This document shows positions 24,596 to 33,820 of a DNA stretch of 64,000 nt, piece by piece. Location: contig CASGCE010000008.1 of the NCBI GenBank assembly GCA_949299935.1, forward strand, positions 1 through 64,000. Direction: 5' to 3'. The position numbers were made by a program, and so were the translations under genes. The notes under the pieces were generated by a model, which saw only the letters and a list, made by a program, of their open reading frames with translations, was not told where the DNA came from and ran no database searches. The stretch comes from an uncultured bacterium. GTDB taxonomy: Bacteria; Cyanobacteriota; Vampirovibrionia; Gastranaerophilales; Gastranaerophilaceae. How positions within the stretch are numbered: position 1 is the stretch's first letter; each line of letters starts with the position of its first letter.

Positions 24596-24632
24596 TAATG
24601 TGTATGCATAATTCATTAAGTCTGTTTTTTCA

Positions 24633-24641
24633 TGATAGTAT
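24633..24641 (+). promoter_or_regulatory. Extended -10 promoter, leaderless start (MATE gene)
   Basis: TGA-TAGTAT ends 6 nt before ATG 24648; no ribosome-binding sequence. Confidence 0.55.
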
Positions 24642-24647
24642 ATAGAC

Positions 24648-25994
24648 ATGCGTTTATCCGAATTTAAACATTATGCAAAAGAACTGTTACATATTGCCCT
24701 GCCTATAATAATGGGTAACTTGGGATTTATCATGATAGGTGCCGGTGATGTTTTGATTGCAGGAAGACACTCGACTGACACTCTCGCGGCAATTTCTATT
24801 GCAACAGCTATTTCAAATTGCATTATGACATTTGGTATCGGTTTAATTGCAAGTGTTTCGCCTTTGTTATCAAATTACAGAGGGCAAAAGCATTCCGCTA
24901 AAAAATATTTTTTCCCTACAATAAGATTTTCTATGATTTTGGCTTTTATTATGATGATTGCTGTATTGTTATGTGTCCCCTTAATTGATTATATGCAATT
25001 TGAACCTAAACTTGTGATGCCTATAAAGATTTATATGATTATAACGGCATTTTCAACCTTCGGTACATATTTACACGCTGCTTTGAAGGAGTTTTTGCAA
25101 GCATTTGAGATTGTTTTTTTGCCTAATGTTGTTACTGTAATTTCAGTTTTTTTAAATCTGGTTTTAAATATACTACTTGTATTCGGTTACGGGCCTTTGC
25201 CGTCGTTGGGTGCCGTAGGTCTTGCAATCGCCAGTTTTATCGTAAGATATTTTATGGGATTTGTGCTGTTGTGGTACTGCTTTAAACTTATGAAATTCCG
25301 TAACTACAAGGTTGATAGAGAATATTTTAAAGGTCTTATGAGAATTGGGATGCCGATATCGATTGCTATTTTAATAGAATTTATTGCATTTAATTGTGTT
25401 GCCATTATAATGGGTCGTGTCGCAGGGGTTTATGCTGCAGCACAGAATCTTGTATGTACTTTGACCACTGTATCGTTTATGGTCCCGCTTGCTATATCAA
25501 ATGCTATTGCCGTTAAGGTTGGTTTTGCAAATGGTGCACATAATCTTGTGGAATTAAGGCGGTATGCTTATACTGGCTTGGCTATGGCTGTGGGTTTTAT
25601 GGTTTGCAGCTCAATTGTTTTTGCAAGTTTTCCTAATTTTCTTGTAGGATTATTTACAAATGATTTTGACCTCATTAAAATCAGTGTGCCGGTTTTGTAT
25701 ATTTTGGCAATGTTCCAGATTTTCGACGGATTGCAAGTGTCTTTGTCCGGTATATTCAAGGGCATAAAGAAAACTAAAATCGTTATGATTGCCAATTTTG
25801 TCGGCTATTGGCTGATTTCAATTCCTTTAGGCTATATTCTTGCGTTTAAGTATGATATGAATATAATGGGATTTTGGTTTGGACTTTTATGTGCTGCGGT
25901 TATACTTTGTACTATTATGCTTGTTATCTTAAGGAAATATATTAATGATGCCAGAAAGAACCTTGATTTTGCTATAGTTGCAGAAGATTATTAG
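24648..25994 (+). CDS. MATE-family multidrug/cation efflux transporter
   Basis: 448 residues, about twelve transmembrane helices in two related halves, the size and layout of the NorM branch of MATE exporters. Conserved features include ALPIIMGNLGFIMIGAGDVLIAGR at the N-terminus (helix 1 with the Asp that follows) and a matching PISIAILIEFIAF segment that opens the second half. It would export drugs or metabolites in exchange for H+ or Na+; the substrate cannot be told. The start lies directly behind a -10 box, so translation looks leaderless. Confidence 0.9.
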   Translation: MRLSEFKHYAKELLHIALPIIMGNLGFIMIGAGDVLIAGRHSTDTLAAISIATAISNCIMTFGIGLIASVSPLLSNYRGQKHSAKKYFFPTIRFSMILAFIMMIAVLLCVPLIDYMQFEPKLVMPIKIYMIITAFSTFGTYLHAALKEFLQAFEIVFLPNVVTVISVFLNLVLNILLVFGYGPLPSLGAVGLAIASFIVRYFMGFVLLWYCFKLMKFRNYKVDREYFKGLMRIGMPISIAILIEFIAFNCVAIIMGRVAGVYAAAQNLVCTLTTVSFMVPLAISNAIAVKVGFANGAHNLVELRRYAYTGLAMAVGFMVCSSIVFASFPNFLVGLFTNDFDLIKISVPVLYILAMFQIFDGLQVSLSGIFKGIKKTKIVMIANFVGYWLISIPLGYILAFKYDMNIMGFWFGLLCAAVILCTIMLVILRKYINDARKNLDFAIVAEDY

Positions 25995-26011
25995 ATTTTT
26001 CAGATGTTTTA

Positions 26012-26020
26012 TGTTATCAT
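26012..26020 (+). promoter_or_regulatory. Extended -10 promoter of ndk
   Basis: TGT-TATCAT. Predicted start near 26027 gives a 17-nt leader holding GGAGG before ATG 26044. Confidence 0.5.
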
Positions 26021-26043
26021 AGCGTTGTATGGAGGTAAATAAC

Positions 26044-26520
26044 ATGGGACATACTGAAGAGAGAACATTTGTTGCTATTAAGCCTGATGCCGTAATAAGA
26101 GGACTTACCAGTGTTATACTTAAAAGATTTGAGGATAAGGGCTACAAAATAATAGGTTTAAAAATGCTTATGGTGACGCCCGAACAGGCCGCAAAACATT
26201 ATGCTGAACACTATGGAAAACCGTTTTATGATAGGCTTATAAGATATATTACAAGCGGTCCGATAGTGGCAATGGTGCTTCAAGGATATGGAGTAATCAA
26301 TGGTGCGCGTCAACTTATGGGCGCAACTGATCCTGCTGAAGCACAGGTGGGTACTATTCGTGCCGATTTTGCACAGTTGAAAGAGTATAATGTGGTGCAC
26401 GGTTCTGATTGTGTTGAAAGTGCCGAACGCGAAATCGCTATTTATTTCAAGCCGGAGGAACTTTGTATTGACTGGAAAAATATGACTGAACTTGTCACGG
26501 AGAAGGAAGATTTAAAATAG
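26044..26520 (+). CDS. ndk: Nucleoside diphosphate kinase
   Basis: 158 residues from ATG 26044, which has GGAGG eight bases upstream; the in-frame ATG at 26029 overlaps that site. Transfers the gamma phosphate between nucleoside triphosphates and diphosphates through a phospho-histidine, here in NVVHGSD. The family opening ERTFVAIKPDAV, RLIRYITSGP and ATDPAEAQVGTIRADF are all present. The stop is directly followed by the tgt start codon. Slightly longer than the usual ~140 residues at the C-terminus. Confidence 0.96.
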   Translation: MGHTEERTFVAIKPDAVIRGLTSVILKRFEDKGYKIIGLKMLMVTPEQAAKHYAEHYGKPFYDRLIRYITSGPIVAMVLQGYGVINGARQLMGATDPAEAQVGTIRADFAQLKEYNVVHGSDCVESAEREIAIYFKPEELCIDWKNMTELVTEKEDLK

Positions 26521-27636
26521 ATGCGTGAATTTTTTAGTTACGAATTGGTTCACCGGTGCGCACAAACAGGTGCACGTGCGGGAATTTTAACTACTCCGCA
26601 CGGAAAAATTTTGACTCCTATTTTCATGCCGGTTGGTACTAATTCTGTTGTTAAAACGCTTACCTCTGATATGGTTAAGGATACGGGTGCGCAGATAATT
26701 TTAGCAAATTCTTATCATTTGTATTTACGAGCCGGAACTGCATTAATAAAACAATTTGGAGGTATTCATGCCTGGATGAATTGGGATAGACCTGTATTAA
26801 CTGATTCAGGGGGGTTTCAAGTATTTTCATTGGCACATTTGAGGGAAATTACCGAAGATGGTGTGGAATTCCGTGACCCTAAAGACGGTAAAAAACATTT
26901 TATCTCACCGGAAGTTTCCATGCAAATTCAACAGGATATAGGTGCTGATATAATTATGGCATTTGACGAGTGTGCACCGTATCCTTGTGATTATGAAACA
27001 GCAAAAAAAGCTATGGAACGCACACACAGGTGGCTTGAAAGATGTATAAATGCTAAATCAAATGAGCATCAAGCCTTGTTTCCGATTGTACAGGGTGCTT
27101 TTTTTGATGATCTGAGGCGAGAAAGTGCTGAGGTGGTTTCATCTTATGATGCATTGGGTTATGCAATAGGCGGGCTAAGTGTGGGTGAATCAAAGGAGAT
27201 TATGAATCATTTTGTTGAACTTACTGCACCGTTGCTTCCGATTAACAAGCCGCGTTATCTTATGGGCGTCGGTACTCCGCAAGATTTGCTTGACGGGATT
27301 ATCAGAGGGGTAGATATGTTTGATTGCGTATTACCTACCAGAAATGCCAGACACGGTTCTTTTTTTACTTATGATGGCAAACGTAATATTAAAAATAAAG
27401 AATTTTATGATGATCCTCGTCCGCTTGAAAAAGATTGTGACTGCTATGCCTGTCAGAATCATTCCAGAGCTTATATCAGGCACTTGTGGCGTTGTGGTGA
27501 AAGCACGGCTTCTACTTTGCTGTCAATTCACAATATCAGATTTATGGTAGAATTTTCTCAAAAATGTCGCGAGGCCATATTGGCGGATAAATTTGGGGAT
27601 TTTTATAATAAACATTACTGTAATATGTTGAAATAA
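26521..27636 (+). CDS. tgt: Queuine/preQ1 tRNA-ribosyltransferase
   Basis: 371 residues, standard for bacterial TGT, which swaps guanine-34 for preQ1 in the anticodon of GUN tRNAs. Key parts: LTDSGGFQVFS with a catalytic Asp, FDECAPYP, GGLSVGE, the nucleophile region DMFDCVLPTRNARHG, and the zinc site CDCYACQNHSRAYIRH (three Cys and a His). Begins on the base after the ndk stop codon, so it is translationally coupled to it. No queC/D/E/F genes are nearby, so preQ1 may be salvaged or made elsewhere. Confidence 0.97.
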   Translation: MREFFSYELVHRCAQTGARAGILTTPHGKILTPIFMPVGTNSVVKTLTSDMVKDTGAQIILANSYHLYLRAGTALIKQFGGIHAWMNWDRPVLTDSGGFQVFSLAHLREITEDGVEFRDPKDGKKHFISPEVSMQIQQDIGADIIMAFDECAPYPCDYETAKKAMERTHRWLERCINAKSNEHQALFPIVQGAFFDDLRRESAEVVSSYDALGYAIGGLSVGESKEIMNHFVELTAPLLPINKPRYLMGVGTPQDLLDGIIRGVDMFDCVLPTRNARHGSFFTYDGKRNIKNKEFYDDPRPLEKDCDCYACQNHSRAYIRHLWRCGESTASTLLSIHNIRFMVEFSQKCREAILADKFGDFYNKHYCNMLK

Positions 27637-27642
27637 ATCCGC

Positions 27643-28137
27643 TTAGGTTGTTCTATGCCCTGTTTTAAGCTGATGATCAACGTTTGCTGTTCTTTGGTTT
27701 GCACTTAATTTACCTTTTATCAAGTGGTAAGAGACAACGCCTAACCCCAGTATTCCTGTAATAATCTTACCTTTTTTGCTTATATTCTTAATCGGGTGTT
27801 TGAATGCTTCAATTATGCTATTTCCTTTTTTTAGCCCTCTTGGCACAGCGCCAAAAGCCCAAAAACTTGTAAGTGAAGCAGCAACTGTTAATGCTCCGTA
27901 ACCAACCGCTTTGAATATTGCCTTGGTCATTTCACTTAATGTTGTGAAAAATTTGGCAATTTTGCTCAAACCCTCTACAAATCCGGATTTTTTCTGTTTT
28001 TTAGTAGCTGCGTATGCATCTTGTTCTTGAGTAAGAGCTTTAGCTGCAGGCAGCTGTTGTAGAGTTTTTTCTTGCTCTTGAACATCTTTAGGCATTTGTT
28101 GTTTGAAACTCATACTAGGATTGAAGTAAATTTGCAT
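27643..28137 (-). CDS. Orphan protein with central hydrophobic region
   Basis: 164 residues from ATG 28137, which has AAGGAG five bases upstream (GTG 28143 would overlap it). Unrecognised. The N-terminus reads MQIYFNPSMSFKQQ, the second example of an Asn-x3-Ser/Ala-Phe start seen in orphans here, then a Gln/Lys-rich linker, two hydrophobic stretches (about residues 78-95 and 120-138) and a basic tail. The pattern resembles the orphan pair at 10726-11901: short N-terminal motif plus Gly/Ala-rich membrane-seeking helices. Downstream of mutS on the same strand. Confidence 0.6.
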   Translation of the reverse strand: MQIYFNPSMSFKQQMPKDVQEQEKTLQQLPAAKALTQEQDAYAATKKQKKSGFVEGLSKIAKFFTTLSEMTKAIFKAVGYGALTVAASLTSFWAFGAVPRGLKKGNSIIEAFKHPIKNISKKGKIITGILGLGVVSYHLIKGKLSANQRTANVDHQLKTGHRTT

Positions 28138-28219
28138 ACGCACTCCTTTTCTACTATATATATTAAAACTTGTAAATATTTTTTTTGCTCATTTTATTCA
28201 TAAAAATTTACAAATTTTA

Positions 28220-30793
28220 TCAATTAAACAAATTTAATTGAGGGATATCAGCTTCAAGGGTGTCAGACTTTTTGCGAGTGGATAGATTATTCGAAAAATC
28301 GCGTTGCATTTTATTCATCAAATCCTGGGAACGTTTGATAACAATATTTGGAAGTCCTGCCATTTTAGCGACCTGAATTCCGTAACTTTTGCTTGCACCG
28401 CCCTGTACAATTTTACGTAAAAATTCTATTTCACCGTTTTGTTCGGCAACGGTTATCCGGTAATTTTTTATTTGCGGGTAAGTATTTGTCATAACATTAA
28501 GTTCGTGGTAATGAGTTGCAAAAATACAGCGGGATTTTATTTTTGTTGCGATATATTCTGCTACAGCCCAAGCGATTGCGACCCCGTCATAGGTACTTGT
28601 TCCGCGTCCGATTTCGTCGAGCAAGATAAAGCTTTTTTCTGTTGCTGAGTTTAAGATGCAGGCTGTTTCTATCATTTCCACCATAAATGTGGATTGCCCT
28701 AAGGTTAAGTCATCGGATGCGCCTACTCGGGTAAAAATTTTATCAAAAACACCAATTTTTGCGTAATCTGCCGGAACCCAAGAACCTATTTGTGCAAGTA
28801 TTCCAATTAAAGCGTTTTGGCGCATATAAGTTGATTTACCTGCCATATTAGGACCTGTCAGTATCATAAATTGTGTAGTGTCAAGGGAATTGCTTTTCAA
28901 GGTCAAATCATTTGGCACGTATTCTCCGAGAGGCAGTATTTTTTCCAAAACCGGATGTCTGCCGTTTTTAACTATAAAATCATCAGATTCATCGACAATC
29001 GGTTTTGTATAATTATTTTCCACGGCAATTTCAGCCAGAGATGTTGAAACGTCCAAAACCGCCACTGACTCTGCAATTTCTCGAATTTTTGTTACATACT
29101 CTTTTGAGTAATCTCGAAAATCATTATAAAGCTTATATTCCAGCTCAGTGGACTTGAAGCGTGCTGAAAGAACATCATCCTCGTGTTTTTTCAATTCTTC
29201 TGTAATAAATCTTTCGGCATTTGTAAGAGTTTGTTTTCTTATGTAATTTTCGGGTGCCATATTTATGTTAGCATTTGTAATTTCAATAAAATATCCGAAA
29301 ACTTTATTATAACCGACTTTCAAATTCTTAATTCCGGTTTTTTCTCGTTCGGTTTCTTCAAATTTTTTGAGCCATTCTTCTCCGCCGGTAAGCAAATCCC
29401 TGAAATAATCCAGTTCACCATTCACATTATCTTTGATTATACCGCCTTCTTTGATATGTACAGGCGGATTATCAATAATTGTTTTTTCTATAAGATCTGC
29501 GTAAATAGATATATCTTGGCGGTAATTTTCAATTTTTTCAAACGGATTATTATCCAGATTTTTAGCGATATCCAAAATTTCAGGCAAAGCCTGTAGCGAG
29601 GTTTTCAAACCTATGAAGTCACGTGGTGTGGCGCTGCTGTTGCTTATTCTTGTTGAAAGTCTTTGAATATCCTGGATTTTTTCAAGTTTTATCGAAAGTT
29701 CACGTCTTAAGGTTCCTTTTTCCACCAGTTCGGATACCGCATCTTGACGCTTCTGTATGTCCTCAACTTTTTTTAATGGCTGACAGATTCGGCTTCTTAA
29801 AAGTCTTGCACCCATGTTTGTTCTTGTTTTATCAATAGACCATAAAAGTGAACCGTATTTATTTTTTTCCCGCATTGTTTCGGTTAATTCTAAATTTTTT
29901 CTTGTATTTACGTCGATAAGCATGTATTCGGAAAGTTCATAGTGCTCAATTCTTTCAAATTTGGGCATGTTTCCTTTTTGGGTTTCCCAGATGTATGATA
30001 AAAGCGCGCCTGCCGCACGGAAACCTGATTTGCAGCTTGCATATCCGAATGCTTCCAAACTTTTGGTCTCAAAAACCGCTTTCAAATTGCTTTCGGCAAA
30101 TGCAGGCTCAAACACTGAGGGAGGTATCTTTGAACAATTATAAATCTTTGTTATATTTTCGGGCAGGTCAATTTTTTCATCAGGCACAATTTGAAAAGGT
30201 TTAATTTCTTCACGAATTGAGGGAGCTATTATTTCTGCTGGGTTAAGCCTTGCAAGCTCTGCAATAATTAAATCCAAAGAAGCTTGTGTTACCTTGAATT
30301 CGCCTGTCGAAATATCTGTATATGCAAAGCCATAAAGTCCGTTTTTTTCATCATTATACATTGCACAGATATAGTTGTTGGTATTTTGTTCAAGAAAATT
30401 GCTTTCGACAATGGTGCCGGCTGTTATAATCCTTGTTACACCACGTTTAACGAGATCTTTTGTATACTTAGGATCTTCAAGTTGTTCACAGATGGCGACT
30501 TTAATATTTTTTTGCACAAGCTTTTCAATGTAAGTATCTGCGGCTTTGGCTGGTATTCCGGCGAGCGGTATTCTTCCCAAATCCCCGGCATCTTTGCTGG
30601 TTAATGTTAATTCCAATGCCTTTGACAATTTTAGTGCGTCTTCAAAAAAAGTTTCATAAAAATCGCCCAGCCTGTACAAAAGCAGCATGTTCGGATTTTC
30701 GCGCTTTATTTCCAAATACTGGCGCATGACCGGCGTGGTATCTTCCGGTATTACTTCCCAGCTATTTATATTGTTGATTTCCATTTTTGTCAT
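28220..30793 (-). CDS. mutS: DNA mismatch repair protein MutS
   Basis: 857 residues, a full-length MutS. The N-terminal mismatch-binding domain has the GDFYETFFEDA segment with the Phe-x-Glu (F-Y-E) that wedges into the mispair; the C-terminal ABC ATPase has TGPNMAGKSTYMRQ (Walker A), STFMVEM (signature) and LLDEIGRGTSTYDG (Walker B), then ATHYHEL. No mutL adjoins. The promoter on the minus strand (TGG-TATAAT, 30806-30814) leaves only about five or six untranslated bases and no ribosome site, so translation is near-leaderless; an ATG three codons in is an alternative. Confidence 0.97.
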   Translation of the reverse strand: MTKMEINNINSWEVIPEDTTPVMRQYLEIKRENPNMLLLYRLGDFYETFFEDALKLSKALELTLTSKDAGDLGRIPLAGIPAKAADTYIEKLVQKNIKVAICEQLEDPKYTKDLVKRGVTRIITAGTIVESNFLEQNTNNYICAMYNDEKNGLYGFAYTDISTGEFKVTQASLDLIIAELARLNPAEIIAPSIREEIKPFQIVPDEKIDLPENITKIYNCSKIPPSVFEPAFAESNLKAVFETKSLEAFGYASCKSGFRAAGALLSYIWETQKGNMPKFERIEHYELSEYMLIDVNTRKNLELTETMREKNKYGSLLWSIDKTRTNMGARLLRSRICQPLKKVEDIQKRQDAVSELVEKGTLRRELSIKLEKIQDIQRLSTRISNSSATPRDFIGLKTSLQALPEILDIAKNLDNNPFEKIENYRQDISIYADLIEKTIIDNPPVHIKEGGIIKDNVNGELDYFRDLLTGGEEWLKKFEETEREKTGIKNLKVGYNKVFGYFIEITNANINMAPENYIRKQTLTNAERFITEELKKHEDDVLSARFKSTELEYKLYNDFRDYSKEYVTKIREIAESVAVLDVSTSLAEIAVENNYTKPIVDESDDFIVKNGRHPVLEKILPLGEYVPNDLTLKSNSLDTTQFMILTGPNMAGKSTYMRQNALIGILAQIGSWVPADYAKIGVFDKIFTRVGASDDLTLGQSTFMVEMIETACILNSATEKSFILLDEIGRGTSTYDGVAIAWAVAEYIATKIKSRCIFATHYHELNVMTNTYPQIKNYRITVAEQNGEIEFLRKIVQGGASKSYGIQVAKMAGLPNIVIKRSQDLMNKMQRDFSNNLSTRKKSDTLEADIPQLNLFN

Positions 30794-30805
30794 ATCTATA
30801 ATACT

Positions 30806-30814
30806 ATTATACCA
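30806..30814 (-). promoter_or_regulatory. Extended -10 promoter of mutS, near-leaderless
   Basis: Minus-strand TGG-TATAAT. Predicted start near 30799, six bases before the ATG; an overlapping TAGTAT would start transcription one base before it. Confidence 0.5.
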
Positions 30815-30864
30815 TCAAAAATTTGTTAGAATTATATCGGGTCAAAAAAAAGAAGGAATTTAAT

Positions 30865-31467
30865 ATGATTGGTTGTCTGAGAAATGTCATTAGAGCTGTT
30901 GTTATAACTCTTGCTATTGTGGGTTTTATGTCACTTGGCGGTAAGGAGCTTATTGGCGGCTGGATTGGAAATTGGTTAAATCCTTCACCTGAAGTTTTGC
31001 TTGAAAGGGCTAAAAAAGTCGGTGATTTCTCGAAAATTAATGATGAATTTGAAATAGAAAAAGCCTCGGGGATTTTGGGTTATAATGCAGTGATAGCGGA
31101 GCATAAAGCATCAGGACAAAAAATGCTTGTTGTTGATACCGGTGAAAAGGTTATATTGACTGCCGAAGACATAAAATCTGATAATGTTGAGGAAAAATTG
31201 CGTAATTCTGTTAAGAAATTTAAATACCAAACATTTTCGATCAATGATATATCCGTTACAAAACGCGGAACACTTTTTTCATATGGTAAATCAGCACCTT
31301 ATATCAAATTTGAAGCTAAAGTTAAAAAATTTCCGATAGGGGATGTGGCTGGTATAATTTCTGTTGTTGAAGATTCCGAAGGCAATGATAGATTACTTTT
31401 ATCAGTTTCCGAGAAGGAAAAATATTCTCAACTTATTGCGGATGAGTTTTTTAAAAATGTTAAATAA
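30865..31467 (+). CDS. Membrane-anchored protein of unknown function
   Basis: 200 residues from ATG 30865, preceded by GAAGGA; an in-frame start at 30823 has none. One N-terminal transmembrane helix (about 7-28), then a soluble alpha/beta domain that begins NPSPEVLLERAKKVGDFS and contains several strand-like VVDTGEKVILT-type segments. No family recognised. The helix could be a non-cleaved anchor placing the domain outside the cytoplasm. Divergent from mutS; the next small gene has its own promoter. Confidence 0.65.
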   Translation: MIGCLRNVIRAVVITLAIVGFMSLGGKELIGGWIGNWLNPSPEVLLERAKKVGDFSKINDEFEIEKASGILGYNAVIAEHKASGQKMLVVDTGEKVILTAEDIKSDNVEEKLRNSVKKFKYQTFSINDISVTKRGTLFSYGKSAPYIKFEAKVKKFPIGDVAGIISVVEDSEGNDRLLLSVSEKEKYSQLIADEFFKNVK

Positions 31468-31491
31468 TGTTGCTTTTTTTAAATAAAAGGG

Positions 31492-31497
31492 TATAAT
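31492..31497 (+). promoter_or_regulatory. -10 box directly before a leaderless small gene
   Basis: Perfect TATAAT (without TGn) ends 6 nt before ATG 31504. Confidence 0.5.
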
Positions 31498-31503
31498 ATA
31501 TCT

Positions 31504-31707
31504 ATGGATGAGAATCGTGAATATGATAAATTTACCAAATATCTTGCTAAGGAATACTTTACTATTAATGAAGTAAGAAAATTTGTTGAAAGTGATTTTG
31601 TTGTGAATGTTACACAGGAAGGACAAGATCCTAAACACAAAAACTACGTGAAATATTCGGTTAAGCTTGTAGATGGTGACGTATATTACGTTTATGTTAA
31701 ACCGTGA
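31504..31707 (+). CDS. Small soluble protein, unknown
   Basis: 67 residues, acidic, no Cys, no signal peptide. Two halves: a helical N-terminus (FTKYLAKEYFTINEVRKFVE) and a strand-rich C-terminus with regular alternation (YVKYSVKLVDGDVYYVYVKP). Unrecognised. A consensus TATAAT lies exactly six bases before the ATG, which supports the gene being real and leaderless. A 177-bp stretch after it, up to ricT, holds no convincing gene. Confidence 0.55.
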   Translation: MDENREYDKFTKYLAKEYFTINEVRKFVESDFVVNVTQEGQDPKHKNYVKYSVKLVDGDVYYVYVKP

Positions 31708-31884
31708 TAAATTTTGTGGTTTTAGATTTCGGAAGAAGATTTACACAATAAATCCGGCTCTGGCATGGATGCAGGTGATTTTGCTTGCTTTTTACGATAT
31801 TTTACGCGGTAAAGGGGATATTTATTTCAGGATTGGGCTTGTAGGGTGTGCAAAACCCTCGCGTTGTGTAAAGACTTTAATTTA

Positions 31885-32817
31885 CTATATATTTCCGGTT
31901 GAGCTGTTTTTGTCATCCTCAAGCTGTTTAATATCAATATTTAGCTCGTCTTCTTCAACGTAAGATGTGTTAAGTGGCTGAATATCAATTTCAACGTTAA
32001 CATCAGCATCAACCATTTCAATATCAGTCTTAAGAAATTCCTTGACTTTGCCGTCTTCAGTTTTAACCGCAACTTTTCCGCTCAAAAATTGCAAATAACA
32101 TACTTTGCCGAGACCTTCGGGGGTCATAACGGATGATCCAACAGGTGGCATGCCTTTGGCTGCATCTATGTAGTTTGAATATTCATATGTTAAGCAGCAC
32201 AATAACCGCCCGCAAGTACCGGAAATTTTCCCCGGAGTAATCGGCATTCCTTGATCTTTGGCAAGTTTCACATTAATTGTGGCAAATTTCCTTAGAAAAC
32301 TTGAGCAGCAAAATGGTCTCCCGCATATTCCCATACCGTCGACAATTGAGGTTTCATCTCTGACACCGATATGTCTTAAATCTATTCGGACACGCGTAAA
32401 TACTTGTGTTAAATCTTTTAATAACGCCCTAAAATCTACACGTTCTGGTGCGGTGTAATAAAATGTAATCTTTTTTCTGTCAAAAGTTATTCTGCATTGT
32501 ACAAGATTCATATTCAAACCGTGCTGCTTTACAAGCTCTTGACACTTAAAAAATGAGGTTACTTCCTCTTTTTTAATATCATCAAGTGTCTGTAAATCTT
32601 TTTGTGATAAAACTCTTATTACAGGCAAAGGCTCAGGTGTTATGTCGCTTTTTTCCCAACTTTGGGAAATTTCGGAATTAACAACGAAAACTTTTAGGGC
32701 TTCTTCTCCCTTTTCGGTTCTCACTATTACAAGCTGCCCATCTTCAAGATGAATTGTTTCCGGCACTGTTAGGGGATAAAATGTGTTTTTAAGGTATCTT
32801 ACTGCAAATTTATACAT
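31885..32817 (-). CDS. ricT: PSP1-domain protein RicT (YaaT)
   Basis: 310 residues. PSP1 superfamily; in Bacillus subtilis RicT forms the RicAFT complex, which carries [4Fe-4S] clusters and affects RNase Y-dependent RNA processing and cell-fate decisions. The six family cysteines are present: Cys165, Cys170, Cys171 in GICGRPFCCSSFL and Cys202, Cys207, Cys208 in GTCGRLLCCL. An acidic C-terminal tail (residues about 265-310) is variable. The start overlaps gpsA by 8 bp, so it ends the six-gene minus-strand run. RicA and RicF genes are not in the window. Confidence 0.9.
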   Translation of the reverse strand: MYKFAVRYLKNTFYPLTVPETIHLEDGQLVIVRTEKGEEALKVFVVNSEISQSWEKSDITPEPLPVIRVLSQKDLQTLDDIKKEEVTSFFKCQELVKQHGLNMNLVQCRITFDRKKITFYYTAPERVDFRALLKDLTQVFTRVRIDLRHIGVRDETSIVDGMGICGRPFCCSSFLRKFATINVKLAKDQGMPITPGKISGTCGRLLCCLTYEYSNYIDAAKGMPPVGSSVMTPEGLGKVCYLQFLSGKVAVKTEDGKVKEFLKTDIEMVDADVNVEIDIQPLNTSYVEEDELNIDIKQLEDDKNSSTGNI

Positions 32818-33811
32818 ATTTTTCTTCTTCTTTTAACTTCCTATTCATTAATTTTTCCAATAACTTTTGCGGAGTTATATCAGTATAGACCGCTTCATAT
32901 ATAGCGTTAGACACCGGTACTTCAATATTGAGCTTTTGAGCAAGTTCGCAAATTGCTTTTGAGGTTTTTACACCTTCTGCTACAGAGCCGAGCTCATTCA
33001 GAATATCCTCGATTTTTTTGCCTTGTCCGAGCATTGCACCTACTGTATAATTTCTTGACATAGGGCTTGAGCAAGTCGCAATTAAATCACCCATGCCTGA
33101 AAGTCCGTACAGTGTTGATGGATTTGCTCCAAGCCTGATGCTAACTCTTACAATTTCCGCCATCCCGCGGGTTAAAAGCGTACCGGTACAATTATCACCT
33201 AAATCCATTGCGTGTGCAAACCCTGATGCAATTGCTATTACATTCTTCAGGCTCCCGCCCAGTTCTACACCCACTACGTCATTATTTGTATATAGTCTGA
33301 ATCTGCCGGGGACATTTAGTGCTTGTTGAACAAATTCTGCTGTTTCAATATCTTCACTAGCTATACATGCTGCTGTGGGCTTTGATTGCAAAACTTCTTT
33401 TGCTAATGTCGGTCCTGATAAAATCGCCAGTTTTTGTTTGGGCAAAACCTCTTTTATTACTTCGCTCATTCTCATTAACGACGGTAGTTCAATGCCCTTT
33501 GAGGCATTTACAAGAATTTGATCCGAATTTATTCCGGAATTCTTTAAATTCTCACAAACACTCCTTGTACCTGATGTTGATACTACATTTAAAATTATAT
33601 CCGCTCCTTTGATGGCGGTGTTCATATCAGATGTTATATTGACTTTATTTGAAAGTTGTACTTCTAATGGTTTTGAAGTGTGTTTGTTGGTTATTAAATC
33701 CTCTGATAAATCCTTTTGCCTGCCCCAAACGGTTATTTCCTCAAAATTATCAGTCAAAAGCCATGCTAATGTTAACCCCCAACATCCTGCTCCAAGTACC
33801 GTAAGTTTCAT
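32810..33811 (-). CDS. gpsA: Glycerol-3-phosphate dehydrogenase [NAD(P)+]
   Basis: 333 residues, the GpsA length. Reduces dihydroxyacetone phosphate to sn-glycerol-3-phosphate, the backbone of membrane phospholipids. The dinucleotide-binding loop GAGCWGLTLA is at residues 7-16, LSGPTLAKEV near the middle, then ELGGSLKNVIAIASG with the catalytic Lys and NCTGTLLTRGMAEI. Ten bp downstream of murQ and overlapping ricT by 8 bp. Confidence 0.96.
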   Translation of the reverse strand: MKLTVLGAGCWGLTLAWLLTDNFEEITVWGRQKDLSEDLITNKHTSKPLEVQLSNKVNITSDMNTAIKGADIILNVVSTSGTRSVCENLKNSGINSDQILVNASKGIELPSLMRMSEVIKEVLPKQKLAILSGPTLAKEVLQSKPTAACIASEDIETAEFVQQALNVPGRFRLYTNNDVVGVELGGSLKNVIAIASGFAHAMDLGDNCTGTLLTRGMAEIVRVSIRLGANPSTLYGLSGMGDLIATCSSPMSRNYTVGAMLGQGKKIEDILNELGSVAEGVKTSKAICELAQKLNIEVPVSNAIYEAVYTDITPQKLLEKLMNRKLKEEEKYV

Positions 33812-33820
33812 AGTCTCTCC

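Noticed and set aside
31673-31963. 96-residue frame between the small gene at 31504 and ricT
   Set aside because: It overlaps the end of a better-supported leaderless gene and the end of ricT by 79 bp, has no ribosome site or promoter, and its C-terminus is only the antisense of the ricT tail. The 31708-31884 stretch is left without a gene.
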